The notes under the pieces were generated by a model, which made no database searches, had not been told where the DNA came from, and saw only the letters and a program-made list of their open reading frames with translations. The translations under genes were made by a program, and so were the position numbers. From the NCBI RefSeq assembly GCF_947507565.1, contig NC_089177.1, positions 1,798,001-1,862,000 on the forward strand: DNA of 64,000 bases, written 5' to 3'. Positions within the stretch are counted from its first letter, which is position 1. Every line of letters starts with the position of its first letter. Origin of the DNA: Oscarella lobularis (lineage: Eukaryota > Porifera > Homoscleromorpha > Homosclerophorida > Oscarellidae). Positions 32,314 to 43,254 of the stretch are shown here, in pieces.

Positions 32314-33299
32314 TTATTTGGATGCGCCCGCCCCGCCCAATGAACTTGACACCTTCGCGATATCCGCCCCCGCCAGTCGAATGTAACGCTTGTACGCATT
32401 GCTTTTCCATCTGCCTAACGCTTTATCTTCTCTTCCGGGCATCCGACGCGCGCCGCCGCCGTCGCAGCGCCAATCCGAAGGCTAAGACCGGAAAAACGAT
32501 CGGCGTCGAATCCCCGCCTTCGCAGCACCTCCCGCATTGCGGCTACCAATCGCCGTCGCGTTAGCGGGTCCCTGTTCGGGAACCGGAACAGCGGGCCTTG
32601 CCCCGCCCCTCGTAACGCGAGGTATTGTAACAGCGCCGCTACGGGGCACATTCCATCACGAACGCGCCCGAGGAACGCGAACGCTCCTTTTCCCAGTTGA
32701 TCCGTCTTCGAGAACTTCACTCGGATCCGCGCCCATGACGGATTTTCCCGGTCGTCCACGGCGACGTCCGCGTAGGTCAAGTGCCGTCGCTCGTCGAACT
32801 CCTCCGTCGAATTCACGAGAAACTCGGCCGTGCGTAGGCACCCGAAGAATCCGACGCATGTGGCGGCCCACAGCAGCGCGCTTTCGTACCGATCGGTCAG
32901 CCCGCGCCACTCCGCCCGCAGCGCGCTCAGCGCCGCCGCGTCGATTGGTAGGCGTTGGTCCCCGCCGCTGCGCCCCTGCTCCGCCTGCTCTCGCTCGATT
33001 CCTCGCAGGACCAACGCCAACTGCGGTGGCCGCGGCGTCGTCGGATCCCCCCTTCCGCTTTCCACATGCAGATTCCGAACCGCCGAAAGGTATGCCCTAA
33101 TCGTCGAAGCCTTGCGACCCTCCTCCGCGAGAGACGAGACAAAAAGACACAACGTGTGTTCGCTTGTAGGTATTGGCGAGAGGGAAACCCTCTCGCAGAA
33201 CTCCAGATACGCCCTCTGCGCCGACGAGTACGCTCTACGCGTCCCGACGGCCAGACCGTGGCTCATGTATCGCCGACGAGCGACTTCCAACTCGGCGAT
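32314..33299 (-). pseudogene. Tyrosine recombinase of copy C
   Basis: From about MSHGLAVGTRRAYSSAQRAY the frame is open for roughly 295 codons. The catalytic Arg lies in GCLRTAEF. The usual His-x-x-Arg box (HSFRIGAT in copy A) reads LSLRIGAA here, so the catalytic His is Leu. A one-base loss near 32417 gives a stop after KIKR. The next frame continues ALGRWKSNAYKRYIRLAGAD with the nucleophile Tyr and ends at 32314. Both defects should abolish activity. Confidence 0.75.
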
Positions 33300-35164
33300 C
33301 CCCAGACGGGGTCCGCTGTCGCCCGTTCGTCGAGCGCCGCCACGATTTTCTCCGGAAGCTCTACCAGTTCCAGCCGCTTTCCCTGCAACACACCCAGTGT
33401 TGGCTCGCCTCTCGATAACGCGTCCGCGACTAGGTTCTGGGCTCCCGGCAGATGCTCCGCTCGTATCGTGCAGTTGAACTGAGCCGACGACATCATCAGC
33501 GCTCTCAGCAAGCGCAGCAGCGCCCCGTCTCGCGTCGACCCTGCATTGCACGCAGCCACCACCGTGCTGTTGTCCGATTCCAGCCGCACTGTGGAGCCGA
33601 TCCAGCTTTTTCCCCATAGCAAACAGGCCGCCAACACTGAGTACATTTCCTTCGGGGCTATCGAGCAGCTCTGCCAGGCCGGCGTCCATCGCGCCGCAAA
33701 TCCCCGCCAAGGCGTGGCAGAAACGAGCACAGCGCCGAAGCCCCACGAACCCGAAGCATCAGTTTGTAGCTGCGCTCGCGGCCGGCCTGTGTTCAGCGCC
33801 GACATCAAGCCGATGCCATTCCACTGAGTCGCAAATGCCAACCACCACTCCACGTCGCGACGCGCTTCCTGGCTGACACGCACCCTATGGTGGAGCTCCT
33901 TCGGCACGCGAGACAGCTCGATCAGTCGCCGCACGAACGCGCGACCCGGGCGAATAATCGACGCCGCGTGATGAAGCGAGCCAATGAGCGACAAGAGCTC
34001 TCGTTTCGTCCACGCTCGCGACCACCGAAGCGAATGCAGCGCCTCCGTGAGCTTTTCCCGCAGTCGTCGCAGCTTCTCGGCCGGCAGGCGCAGCTCGCCG
34101 CTCACCGTATCTATTTGTATGCCGAGGAACTCCAGCGTCGTCGCCGGGCCGCCAATTTTTTGCAGCGCCACCGGCAAACCCAGCGTCCGACACGTTTCCA
34201 GTGCCCGCCGCAAATTCTCCGCGCATTCCTCCGAGCCTCGCCGACCCAAAAACAAGAAATCGTCCAGGTAATGAAGGCCGCAAGTGACCCCCTTTTCCCG
34301 CATGACCCACAGCAGCGCGTCGGCCACGGCCGAGAATATCTTGGGCGCCGAACGCAGCCCAAACGGCAGCGCCGCGTCCAGCCACACCTGCCCCTTCCAC
34401 TGCACTGCCAGCAGCGGACGGTCCGCCGGATGAACGGGAACCATCCGGTAGGCCGCCTTTAGGTCCAACTTCGCTAGCACGGCTCCGTCCCCCAGTTGCA
34501 GCGCTAACCGCGCGGCGTCTTCCAGACGGGCATACTGCAGCCCCGCGAGCGCCGAACTCACCCCATCGTTGACGCTGGCTCCCTCTGGCGCCGATAGGTT
34601 CACGATGAGTCTCCACTTGCCCGGCTGATGCGGCTTAGGGATCACCCCAAAAGGGCTCACGTGGCATACAAGATCTTCCGGCGGGGGACCAACAAGCCGC
34701 CGCGCCCGTACCTCGCCGTCCAGATAGGCGTCTACGACTCCGGAATTAGCGTTTGCCGAGCCCATGTTACGACGAGCGCTCCGCAAAGGGCGAACGCGCT
34801 GGAAGCCAATGCGAAAACCCTGGGACAACCCCGAGCAAATGTACTGCACAAATTGACGGTCTGTATGTGACGCTAAGCCGTCGACCCACTGTTCCACCTT
34901 GACCGGGGACGACACCGCAGCCAACGCGACCGGCAACGGCAACTCAGACGACTGGTTGCACGCGGCCAATGCCGCTAGATCGTCGCCGTAACGGTACCGT
35001 CCGTTTATCACGTTGCACTCCGCGACCGTCACCGCGCCGCCTGCCAACGAAAAGACGAAGCATAAGCACCCCACCGGAGTCGCCTCGCCGTCCCAGATAC
35101 CAACACTACACAACAACACACCAACTCCACAAAAAAAAGAAAGGACAACAGCAACGACCAACAC
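33263..35164 (-). CDS. Reverse transcriptase-RNase H of copy C, intact frame
   Basis: A 633-codon open frame. RT motifs are LAKLDLKAAYRMVPVHPADR, ALPFGLRSAPKIFSAVADAL and LHYLDDFLF. RNase H residues are visible in QTDASGSWGFGAV, APKEMYSVL and RLESDNSTVVAACNAGS, with ADALSRGE near the end. The true start may be downstream of the first in-frame codon, because the first 50 residues are hydrophobic and atypical. The frame overlaps the recombinase start by a few dozen bases, so downstream translation may need reinitiation or a subgenomic message. Confidence 0.75.
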   Translation of the reverse strand: MLVVAVVLSFFCGVGVLLCSVGIWDGEATPVGCLCFVFSLAGGAVTVAECNVINGRYRYGDDLAALAACNQSSELPLPVALAAVSSPVKVEQWVDGLASHTDRQFVQYICSGLSQGFRIGFQRVRPLRSARRNMGSANANSGVVDAYLDGEVRARRLVGPPPEDLVCHVSPFGVIPKPHQPGKWRLIVNLSAPEGASVNDGVSSALAGLQYARLEDAARLALQLGDGAVLAKLDLKAAYRMVPVHPADRPLLAVQWKGQVWLDAALPFGLRSAPKIFSAVADALLWVMREKGVTCGLHYLDDFLFLGRRGSEECAENLRRALETCRTLGLPVALQKIGGPATTLEFLGIQIDTVSGELRLPAEKLRRLREKLTEALHSLRWSRAWTKRELLSLIGSLHHAASIIRPGRAFVRRLIELSRVPKELHHRVRVSQEARRDVEWWLAFATQWNGIGLMSALNTGRPRAQLQTDASGSWGFGAVLVSATPWRGFAARWTPAWQSCSIAPKEMYSVLAACLLWGKSWIGSTVRLESDNSTVVAACNAGSTRDGALLRLLRALMMSSAQFNCTIRAEHLPGAQNLVADALSRGEPTLGVLQGKRLELVELPEKIVAALDERATADPVWGSPSWKSLVGDT

Positions 35165-35228
35165 GCCGCCAGCGCGGCAACACCCGTCTGTGCACTACAC
35201 GACCCCCTAAGCGCCGCTAGTCTTTTCC

Positions 35229-36752
35229 TTAAGCCCGCGGAACGCGCGTCACTGAGCGGTCCCGTTTTCGCTCCCCGTCCTCCTCGGCTCCCGGGCACTC
35301 GGCCACGGCCACCGCACTGCAGGCACTCGTGCCGGAACCGGCAAGCAGCGCCGTAACGACAGCTCTCGCGGTAATTCCAGTCGTAGCACGCCCCTTTTCC
35401 CTTCCTGCCGCGACCCGTGCGGCTCCGCTCGTCAGGCTCCGACGACAAGCGCCCCGGGCATTGACTCTCCGTGTGATACCGATCGCCGCAGCTGGCACAG
35501 CGCGCCGGCAGCGACGTCCCCGTTGCAGCCGCTTCCGGCCTCATAAACGTACGCGGAAACAACGTGCCGTGCGGGCGAGACCAGTCCAGACCGGGCTGCG
35601 CCGCGGCAAGCGTACGGAACCGAACGTCGTACTCGCGCCACCGTTCCGCGGGGAACACGGACGCCTCCTGCAGAATCAGCCTCATGTACCCGAGCTTCAT
35701 CGTCGCGTCGTCGCGATGACGTGAGCACCGAATGATTGTGTACGCCGCGAAGCAAGCGGCCCAACTCGTCAGGTCCGGAACCGGGCGGAGCCTCTTGCGA
35801 GTACCCGTAACCAACTCACTCAACGGATTGGCCTCCTTCAGCGTGGCCACCGGGGTGAGGTTCTCCGCCAGAAGCTCCGCCATGTCCACAAACTGCTTGG
35901 ACACAATACGTGCCACCACTTTTCCGGGAATAGCCATGCCTTCGTTCAGGATGAACGGCGCTGGCGTAGCAGCTTCCGCGGAAGCGGCCCCTTTTAGCGC
36001 TTCCGCTAGCAGCGACACCGCCCCTTTCTTGCCCTCGTCCGCCGTGCCACCAACTGCCGCCGCAACGTCGGCGGCGACGCCCGTTTCCGCCACCGACCTG
36101 CCCGCTTCCCCGTTCGCCACCCGGAGGTCGTCCAACACTGGGATTTCTCCTAGAGGGAACGCCCCGAACGACCAATTAGCGCCACCGCCCTCCAGGCCAG
36201 CCTCGCACCCGGCGTGAGACCCCCAAACTGCCGTGCCCATCGGTCTCCCTCGCCGCCCACCGTCGGCCACCACCAACAATTCGACCACAACACCATGCGC
36301 CTGGCTCCCCGGCCAAGCAAGCCGAGTGGCATCGACGTCTTCCGCTCGCCACACCCCCAACGTGCTCGTCCCCGGTACGCGCGTGAAAAAAAAAAGAAAC
36401 GTCTCGCGACGTGGGAATTCCGCGCCCGCATGGAAGAAACGACGACAACCAACCCAAAAAGCAAAATCGGTCGCGGCTCTATCGCGCCGCGCAAGCTCGC
36501 CCACTTACCGTCTAACGGCGGCTGATTCCCCGCGGCGCGCCCTGAACCGGAATTTCCCTCGTTCGCGGCCCCCGCGGGAACAACTCGCGCCTCGCCGAGC
36601 GCTTGCGTAGCCCCGGCCGCCGCTGCCGCCGTGAGAAGCATTTTCAGCTCCGGTTGTCCCATCGTGAACGTCGGTTGAGGCGGCGTGGCCAACGGCTGCG
36701 CGCTGCCAGCGTCCTGGCTGTCGCGGGCCGTCACTACGTCGTTGTCGGTCAT
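35229..36752 (-). CDS. Gag of copy C, probably spliced
   Basis: ATG at 36752 starts MTDNDVVTARD. The first exon ends at PPLDG before a strong donor, GTAAGTGGG (about 36511). The frame resumes after a pyrimidine-rich tract (about 36400-36380). The core reads QFVDMAELLAENL and FPAERWREYDVRFRTLAAAQ. It carries the zinc fingers CASCGDRYHTESQC and a CCCH finger (CYDWNYRESCRYGAACRFRH). The third knuckle starts CLQCGG but finishes in the other frame (AECPGAE), a one-base lesion near 35310. Confidence 0.65.
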
Positions 36753-36790
36753 CCCGAAGTTGTCGCTTGTCGTACACGTAGAAGTTGAAA

Positions 36791-36921
36791 GAAAACAACG
36801 AAGACCGCGTGCGATTCTCGCGTCCTCGTCCGTACAGCGATGTCGCGCCAAAACCGACTGCGCAGGCTCGTTGCGCGACGTCATTAACTGCGGTTAACTC
36901 GGTCATTAACCTTCATAAATG
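36791..36921 (-). repeat. Terminal repeat A1 of copy C
   Basis: 131 bp, partner of A2. It forms the 5' end of the element and lies just upstream of the gag ATG at 36752, so it should carry the promoter. CRE-like gacgtcattaac is inside. Confidence 0.85.
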
Positions 36922-37833
36922 GCCACAAAACGCGCGCTAAGATCACTGTAGATCACTCGCTGCAAGACATACAGTGTCACTGTGTGTCAACGAAAATCAC
37001 TCTAATGCCTATTCTAAACAGGGATGTCAGTTTGATTTTTGTGGGACGTACTCCCAAAGATTTAAATTTTTTGCAAGTTTAGCGCGCGCTAATAAAAAAG
37101 TTTCTGAAATGGCAAATTTTGTAAAGGAAAGAACATTTTCAAATTCGCCGATAATAAATTTCTAAACAATGCACGTGAGAAGCCATTTATAGAGTGAGTT
37201 TCTTTCTAACTTGATCCCTAACGGAAAAAAATGCATTTCTATTTACGTCACGTGACATCCGTTTCTTTCCACCGAATTACTGTATTGAAAATCAAAGATA
37301 ATGAAGTTTTAGAAAATGGTATAAAGTGACAGATGAGTTTATGAAAGCCGTCATATGTTGTTTGAAACTGGAAAAAAACGAACTTTTCTGTGTTCTTAGC
37401 AAAACGTATAGAAACGTTGTCTGCGGTGAAATCAAAACCGTTTTATAACAAAATAGACGTAAATAGAAATGCTAGACTTCATTGGAAATCCTTGATGTGA
37501 CGATCAAACGTCAAAACTACGCCAAATGTAAACTACGCTCTGAATTCCTCGCGCGCTACTAAAAGTCCCGTTTGGCCATTTATGCTGGCACGAGCTGCTG
37601 GCACGCAATGTACTGTTTTTGATAATGTGCTCTGTATTTGAGGAGGACCTATGCATGTGTACGGGTCATATTTCCTGTTACCCGTACACGCGTACATACC
37701 CACCCATATACTGTACATGTGACTGGATACTTTTGATTGTGACGTCAGAGCGTGACAATCAAAACTGTCGCTTCGGTTTCTCAGCGCATTTATAACACGG
37801 AAAATAGCACAGATCAATTGGAAATAAGGGTTT
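36922..37833. other. AT-rich intergenic stretch
   Basis: No gene. A hairpin (gtgtacgggt against acccgtacac, about 37655-37690) is present. So is the block at 37735-37772 shared in inverted orientation with 4730-4775 (attgtgacgtcagagcgtga). Confidence 0.4.
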
Positions 37834-38042
37834 CTAAGCATTTTTTTCGTTTCTGAAAGAAAAACGCTTTATTGGCGCCGTAAATCGCCTTTTTCGGGTC
37901 ACCGTTTTCGGCCCTATGTCACGCATGCGCTTTACAAAGTGAGGGTTTTTCTTATGTGACGTCACAATGCCGAGCGTGACGAACAGACAGACAGACAGAC
38001 AGACAGACATACAGACACTTCCGGCCCTAAGATCACGTTTGA
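37834..38042 (-). repeat. Dispersed repeat with (TCTG)n core, copy 2
   Basis: Reverse complement of 1-290. It has tttctgaaagaaaaacgc, one unit of ggtcaccgttttcggccct, gtgacgtcacaatg, a CAGA microsatellite (37982-38010) and ggccctaagatcacgtttg at the end. Confidence 0.75.
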
Positions 38043-38890
38043 AAGAGCCTCCCTCCGTCGTTATACGGGCTCCACCCGTACAACTGTGGTGGTCGGCTCC
38101 ATGATAAAACGAACACATTTTTCCCTTTGCGCGGGCAGTTTTTGATAACGGGGTTTTGCCCAGGACCCCAGAAGAGCAGTTTTTGTTGACGGGGTCTTGC
38201 TCATGCAGGACCCCGTGGATGCAGTTTTTGTTGTGTAGGTCGTGCCCAGGACCCCAAATTCTTATCTACAAAGAAAGCGGATTAGGAGGAGGAGGAGGAG
38301 GAAAGCTGTCAACGCATTACCCACCTGTGATGGCAAACACCAGCCGTCTCCTGCCACAAACGCGTGCCTGCAATATTGCATACAGGCTTCCTTTTGCTGC
38401 AGCCTCAAAAGGCGCACGCCATGAAAATTGGGCAGTTTTTCGGTTCGGGGCCGCACAACCGCTTCAGCAGTTGATGTAAGCCTGTCGAGGAGTCGGTGGC
38501 AATTTAGACGTTATTGCCTCATACCACGGGAGGCATACAAGCAGTTTAGGTGATGGCAGCTTATAATTATGATACAAATCACCGGATCCGGGGGACTAGG
38601 TCGGTCGGGGACTCGAAAGAAGTTCCCCTCTACCCAGTCCACGGAAGAAGCGATGAAGTAGGTGGCACAGCAGCTCACAGCAGCTGTAGCTTTTATTTCA
38701 TCTGTCCGGGCCCTGGCGAAAGTCCCGACAGCAACTGCCGTCTTTACGCGATTGTTCACCATATTGTGATGGATAGGTGTTTGATTCTAGAGAAGATTTC
38801 AGCGGCGCGTTGATTCGCAAATTTGAACTTACGTAAACTAAAAACAGCATCAAAAAATTAGCTCTATCACTCAACTGAGAAATAATCCAG
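38043..38890. other. Intergenic stretch with short imperfect repeats
   Basis: Three loose copies of a caggaccccagaagagcagtttttgttg-like unit lie at 38158-38260 and a GGA repeat at 38285-38305. The rest lacks structure. Confidence 0.4.
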
Positions 38891-41128
38891 TCAGCTGTCT
38901 TCCTCATCACTAATAAGACACCCATCATCGTCATCGTCATCTGAACCGTTGTAGACTTCGTTGTCGTCGTCGTCATCGTGATGATGGTGATGGTGCTCGT
39001 CGTGGAAATACTTCATTAGTCCTTGCTCATGCAGAATAAAGAGATGCATGGGCGAGTGCACGTGCCGATCATCTTCCACCACTCCAACCCGATCAGCGTA
39101 CTCGTTGCAACGCAGCTTGAGCACATCCAAAGCAGCCCCAAAATCGTCTTTCATCTCGTCAGGAATCGAGACGCCAAACACCGTGTCCAAGCTCCCCTCC
39201 CTTTTCAGCATGAGACAATAGACCGGAGGCTTAGCATTGGCCAAGCACGCAATACGCCAAACACCAAATAGCCGAATCGCCGCCGTGTGCTAACACCGAA
39301 CCAACTCAACGAGCGGCTCGAGCGACTTAAACGAAATCGATCGCTTCGAGATCGGCTTCAGCGACGCCGAACCCAACATTTTCACCATGGCAGCGAGCAT
39401 GTCCAAGCGAGACGGAACGCCGTCGCCAAGCGACTCCCAGGTGTCGTCGAGAGAGAGCACGCAGAGCAGTCGCGAGGCGGTGAACTGAACAGTGCCGCCT
39501 CGATCCGGAATCCGCAACGCCGTCTCGATAAGCCGAATCGTATCGGAAACGCGAAGTGCGGAACGAAATTCGGCGAATTCGGCCGCGTTGCCGACAGCGC
39601 CGATTACGCACATAACCGCTTCGGTGCGTTTGGAGAATTGGACGCCGAAGCGGAGAAGGATTGCGACGCGATCAATCAGAGCGGCGCACGACTCGCGCAC
39701 GCCGTCGCACACGTTCCAGAGGAAGACGAGAAACTGACCGGCCATTTCGGCGTAGAACGACGAGTCGGTGAACTCTTGGAGACGGCTGAAGACAAAGTCA
39801 AATAAATGCAAGGCGCGCGTCAGAAAGATTTTCTGTTCGTCGGAGAGATTGAGAATGAGAAGATTGAGCAATTGGACGGCATAAAAACGGGAGTGAACGC
39901 TCCACCCGTCGGTCGAATGAGGATTGATGACGGAGAGGAGACAGTCAACTAAACCGACAAACGAACGACAACTCATCATGCCGCTCTGTATGGCCATAAA
40001 GGGCGCTTTGAGTAGAACCGACCCTATCCCGCGGGCGGGTTGACGTTGATACGCGGCAATGAGAAGGTCAACGAGTCTCAGAGCGAGAAGCTTTGGAGTC
40101 GACTTCGTACCGGCAAAAGCGGCTAACGCGTAAAGAACGATGTCGGTTTCGACGTCGGAAATCAGTTCGTTGTCTTCGGTAGCCAATTGAACGACGTGAA
40201 TCAGAAGCGAAAGAGCTTCGGCGATAGCCAAGTCGTCGGGATGCTTTCCGCAAGTCAATTGTCGATAATGCTGCAGCACATCGGGGAGAACCGAAAAGGG
40301 ACGACGCCATAGCTCAGAATAGAGCATGGACGAGTGAGCTGGATGCGAGCCAAGAGCAACGACGGGAATATCGCGACGTAGCAAAGCGACGAGATCCGGA
40401 TCCGGATTGAAAGAAGACGACGACGACGACGAGTCTTCAAGAGCGCCGAGAAAGGAGAGACGCTTCAGGAGGCCGTGCGATTCGAGACTGGCAACGAGAC
40501 AGAAGAGCGACGATGCAACCGACGAAAACGATACGTTGAGGTGCGTGAGACTTTTCGCCGAACTGATAGTCCCTTCGAAGACGGCTTCTAGCACGTTTCC
40601 CGGAGCTAAGCACGAGTAGTCCAAATGAGTCAACTGGGTCAGAGCAGAGAAACATTCGACTGCGACGTCTTTGGCATGAGTCGCCGCACCCTCGTTCTGC
40701 TCCTCGATTTTAATACCGCAGAGTCCAATGTACTTCAAACCGGTTAGCCGCTTGATGGCAACGAGACTCGGCACGAGATCAGCCTTCGTCTGCGATATGT
40801 CCAAGTACTGGAGACGACTCAGTTTGGTGCACAGCAACTCCACGTCCGACGTCGTCACACTCGTAAAGCTCGCGTCCAAGTGCTGCAAATTTGTGCAGAC
40901 GCTAAACAATTTCTCGAAATCAATTCCCTTCTTTATGCCAGCAATTTTCAACGTTCTCAGCGTCTCCACCGACGGGCGCACGTAGTCGACGAAGTCGATG
41001 TCATCGTCGGCGACGCGAACGCAATAGGAGACGTCGAGTTCGACGAGACCCGGGCGTAGCGCGTCAATGCCGCGCGTTGTCAGGCTACCGAAAGTGACGT
41101 TCGAACCGCAAAGGGGCAGTGTCGTCAC
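38891..41128 (-). CDS. ZYG11/ZER1-family substrate receptor, with in-frame TAG
   Basis: ZYG11 and ZER1 proteins are Cullin-2 substrate receptors that recognise N-terminal glycine degrons. The frame begins inside the leucine-rich repeats (RPGLVELDVSYCVRVADDDI, LQYLDISQTKADL), followed by an armadillo-like half. Degron-pocket-like motifs remain: FLWNVCDG (LWN-x-x-D) and GAVGNAAEF (N-x-A-E). A TAG at 39290-39292 follows LEPLVELVRC. The same frame then continues HTAAIRLFGVWRIACLANAK and YCLMLKREGSL. That corresponds to the conserved last armadillo repeat of vertebrate members. The tail is His/Asp-rich. The N-terminal part (VHL-box region) is missing: no upstream exon is visible before a Helitron fragment at 41.4 kb. 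Stop, sequencing error, or 5' truncation by insertion are all possible. Confidence 0.75.
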
Positions 41129-41380
41129 AATGCTGCTGCTGTCTCCGCATTGTTAAAATTATTTTGCTGCCGGGAGGCCAGTTAGGAAAGGAGGGCAATG
41201 TAATTCATTTGCTTTTCCTGTTCATAAACTTGCTACAGTACTACGTTGCCTCGCAATATTCGAGATGCTAAGTCTGTGCGATGTGTAGATGTTGTAGATG
41301 TTAAAAAACTGGAGAAGATTTTGATGAAGGTTGATAAAACCCGATTTCTTAAAGCGCTAAGATGGCTTCAAAAAATAACG
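41129..41380. other. Spacer 5' of the ZYG11-like frame
   Basis: A possible acceptor (cagcagcag before cattgtgacgac, minus strand) would put the first exon further upstream, but none was found. Confidence 0.35.
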
Positions 41381-42620
41381 TTCTGTACAAGAACATTCAA
41401 ATTGACACTGAAGAGGATTTGACGCTATATACGACTCAGAACAGGAGAACAGCGACAGCGATGATTCCGACGTTTCTACAAAGTTTCCCGAGTTTAGTGC
41501 TATAGCAGCTAATTACAGTTTACAAAATATCACGCACCAACACCTGCTGTCTAAGCTGTCTGTCACATTTGATGAAGCTCTGCCATTTCCTACAATGCGT
41601 GATACTCCATTAACAATATTTGGTAACAGAACGCTCGAGGACTTAGGTGTGTTTCCTGTGTTCTATCCTTGTGGCAAAGGAGGTTGGAGCGCGAATAGTG
41701 GACTAACAGATTTACCATATTTCAAGCATCGTTTGTCCCATGCTGATGGTCAAGACAAAATCCGGTAGGGCTCTTTTGGGCCTTAAATGTGTACGCATTG
41801 CGGAAACTGCAAAGTAAAATATCAATAGTGTCCCGAATGCAAAAGTGTATAACAGCAAAAGAAGTTGCGGAATGTTCTGATGACTTTGTGAATAACTCCT
41901 ATATGCTCAGAGGTACGGCGGCTTATTGGAAAAACGAGTTGAGTAATCTTGTTGCAAAACGAACACTCTTGGACCACACCCATTTACTTATAACATTGAC
42001 AGCAAACGATCGCAACTAGTACAAATTTTATCAGTGCATAAGTACTCAAATGTCTTTTGAAGACATAAAGGCTCTATCGTCTTCTCAAAAACACTATTTG
42101 CTTAAGACACATCCCGTGCAAGCTGTCATGTTCTTTGAGCGAAGATTGGATATATTTTTGGCGAAAGTGACAAGACAAGCCAATAGGTGAAGTAGATGAT
42201 TATTGGATACGAATAGAATTCCAATCAAGAGGAAGCCCTCATGTACATTCTTTTTGGTGGATCAAAGATGCTCCAAGTGCAAGCTACTGTTGAAGGGAAA
42301 CGGTCATTTCCTGCGTTCATTGATAAGTACATTTCAACTCAACTACTTGAGAATGACGAATATTTACGACAGTTAGTGAAGGATTGCAATGTCATAAGCA
42401 TACTAGTACGTGCTATAAGAAGACGAGGCAGAAATGTCGCTTCGAGTTTCCTTATATACCATGCCGTGAGACAAGACTGAAGACTGACGCCGACGGGGGT
42501 TCTCCAAGTCGTTTTTATTTTACAAAACGTGGTTTCAACAATCAATGGATAAATGCGTACAGTCCCCAAATTTTGAAACTATGGAAAGGTAATATATACC
42601 TCTGCAGCAAATGACTTCTA
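41381..42620 (+). pseudogene. Helitron replicase remnant with HUH-type motif
   Basis: The Helitron-like N-terminal region reads VFYPCGKGGW, LTDLPYFKHRLSHADGQ and GTAAYWKNELSNLVAK. The Rep part is DYWIRIEFQSRGSPHVHSFW followed by WIKDAP, where HVH is the metal-binding HUH motif. It then reads CRFEFPYIPCRETRLK. Stops (TAG after GQDKIR, near 41766) and several frame changes show it is dead. The helicase half is absent. Confidence 0.65.
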
Positions 42621-43180
42621 CTCACTGCATCCAGCTGTATACAACGCTGCTCAAAAGGCGTGTCTAGTTTGCAACGCAATCCACCACCCGCGACCCTAAT
42701 CGTGAAATCGTAGACACGGCTAACACTGATTGAGGCCTACCTCTGTCAACAACGCTTACGCTCGTGCAACGTTTGCACTTTCACGCGAGAAGACCACGCC
42801 GCGCGGAACCCCCTCCAAAACCGAAAAGCACTGCGCAGCAGCCTAAACAGTCATTTTGGCTTTAGGCGCTGCCGTTGTTTAGACACGAATCCACTAGTCA
42901 AAATAACCGCAAGGCGCGATGCAATCTTCATTGACTACCCCACCTGTCCCCCAGTCAAAACACTGATTCCACAAAGCAAATTAAAACCCAGCTGTGTCAA
43001 CAACACATATGCTCGTGCAGCTTGTCACACGCGAAGACAACACCGCGGAGCCCCTCCAAAAACCGAAAAGCCCTGACGCCGCCTAAACACTAATTCTGAC
43101 AGTCAAAATAGCCGCGCCGCAGACGCTTCCATCGCCTAAACACAACTCGCTGAAATGAGCGATGCGAAAGAGGTGCTCAA
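42621..43180 (+). repeat. Two diverged direct copies of a 150-200-bp unit
   Basis: The blocks tgtcaacaacgcttacgctcgtgca (about 42746) and tgtcaacaacacatatgctcgtgca (about 42993) start two copies. Each copy continues through cgcgaagac, ccctccaaaa and ccgaaaag, then gccgcctaaacac-like sequence and a final agtcaaaatagccgc. Non-coding. Confidence 0.6.
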
Positions 43181-43254
43181 AGGGAGGCGTGACGATATCA
43201 AGAGGTGCTTGCGGTATTGTGTCCAGACGTCGTAGGGAGGCGTGACGATATCAA
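43181..43254 (+). repeat. Short direct repeat pair
   Basis: The word gggaggcgtgacgatatcaa occurs at about 43181 and 43235, 54 bp apart. Confidence 0.75.

Larger units (their letters stand above)
31775..36921 (-). mobile_element. Ngaro-like YR retrotransposon with split direct repeats (copy C)
   Basis: Read leftward, the element is A1 (36921-36791), gag, RT-RNase H, YR, B1 (32233-32093), A2 (32087-31967), B2 (31914-31775). Such A1-ORFs-B1-A2-B2 split direct repeats are known for Ngaro and PAT elements. PAT also carries a methyltransferase, which is absent here, so Ngaro-like fits best. A1/A2 and B1/B2 are nearly identical, so the insertion is fairly young, but the recombinase is damaged. It is the only YR element of the window with visible termini. 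Confidence 0.8.

Noticed and set aside
32537-33477. Long plus-strand frames antisense to the copy C recombinase and RT (also 33887-34462, 35329-35724)
   Set aside because: High GC of the element opens the opposite strand. No motifs, and the minus strand explains the sequence.
38891-39244. Separate small acidic gene downstream of the ZYG11-like frame
   Set aside because: It is in the same frame, only separated by one TAG, and its start corresponds to the last conserved armadillo repeat of the family.
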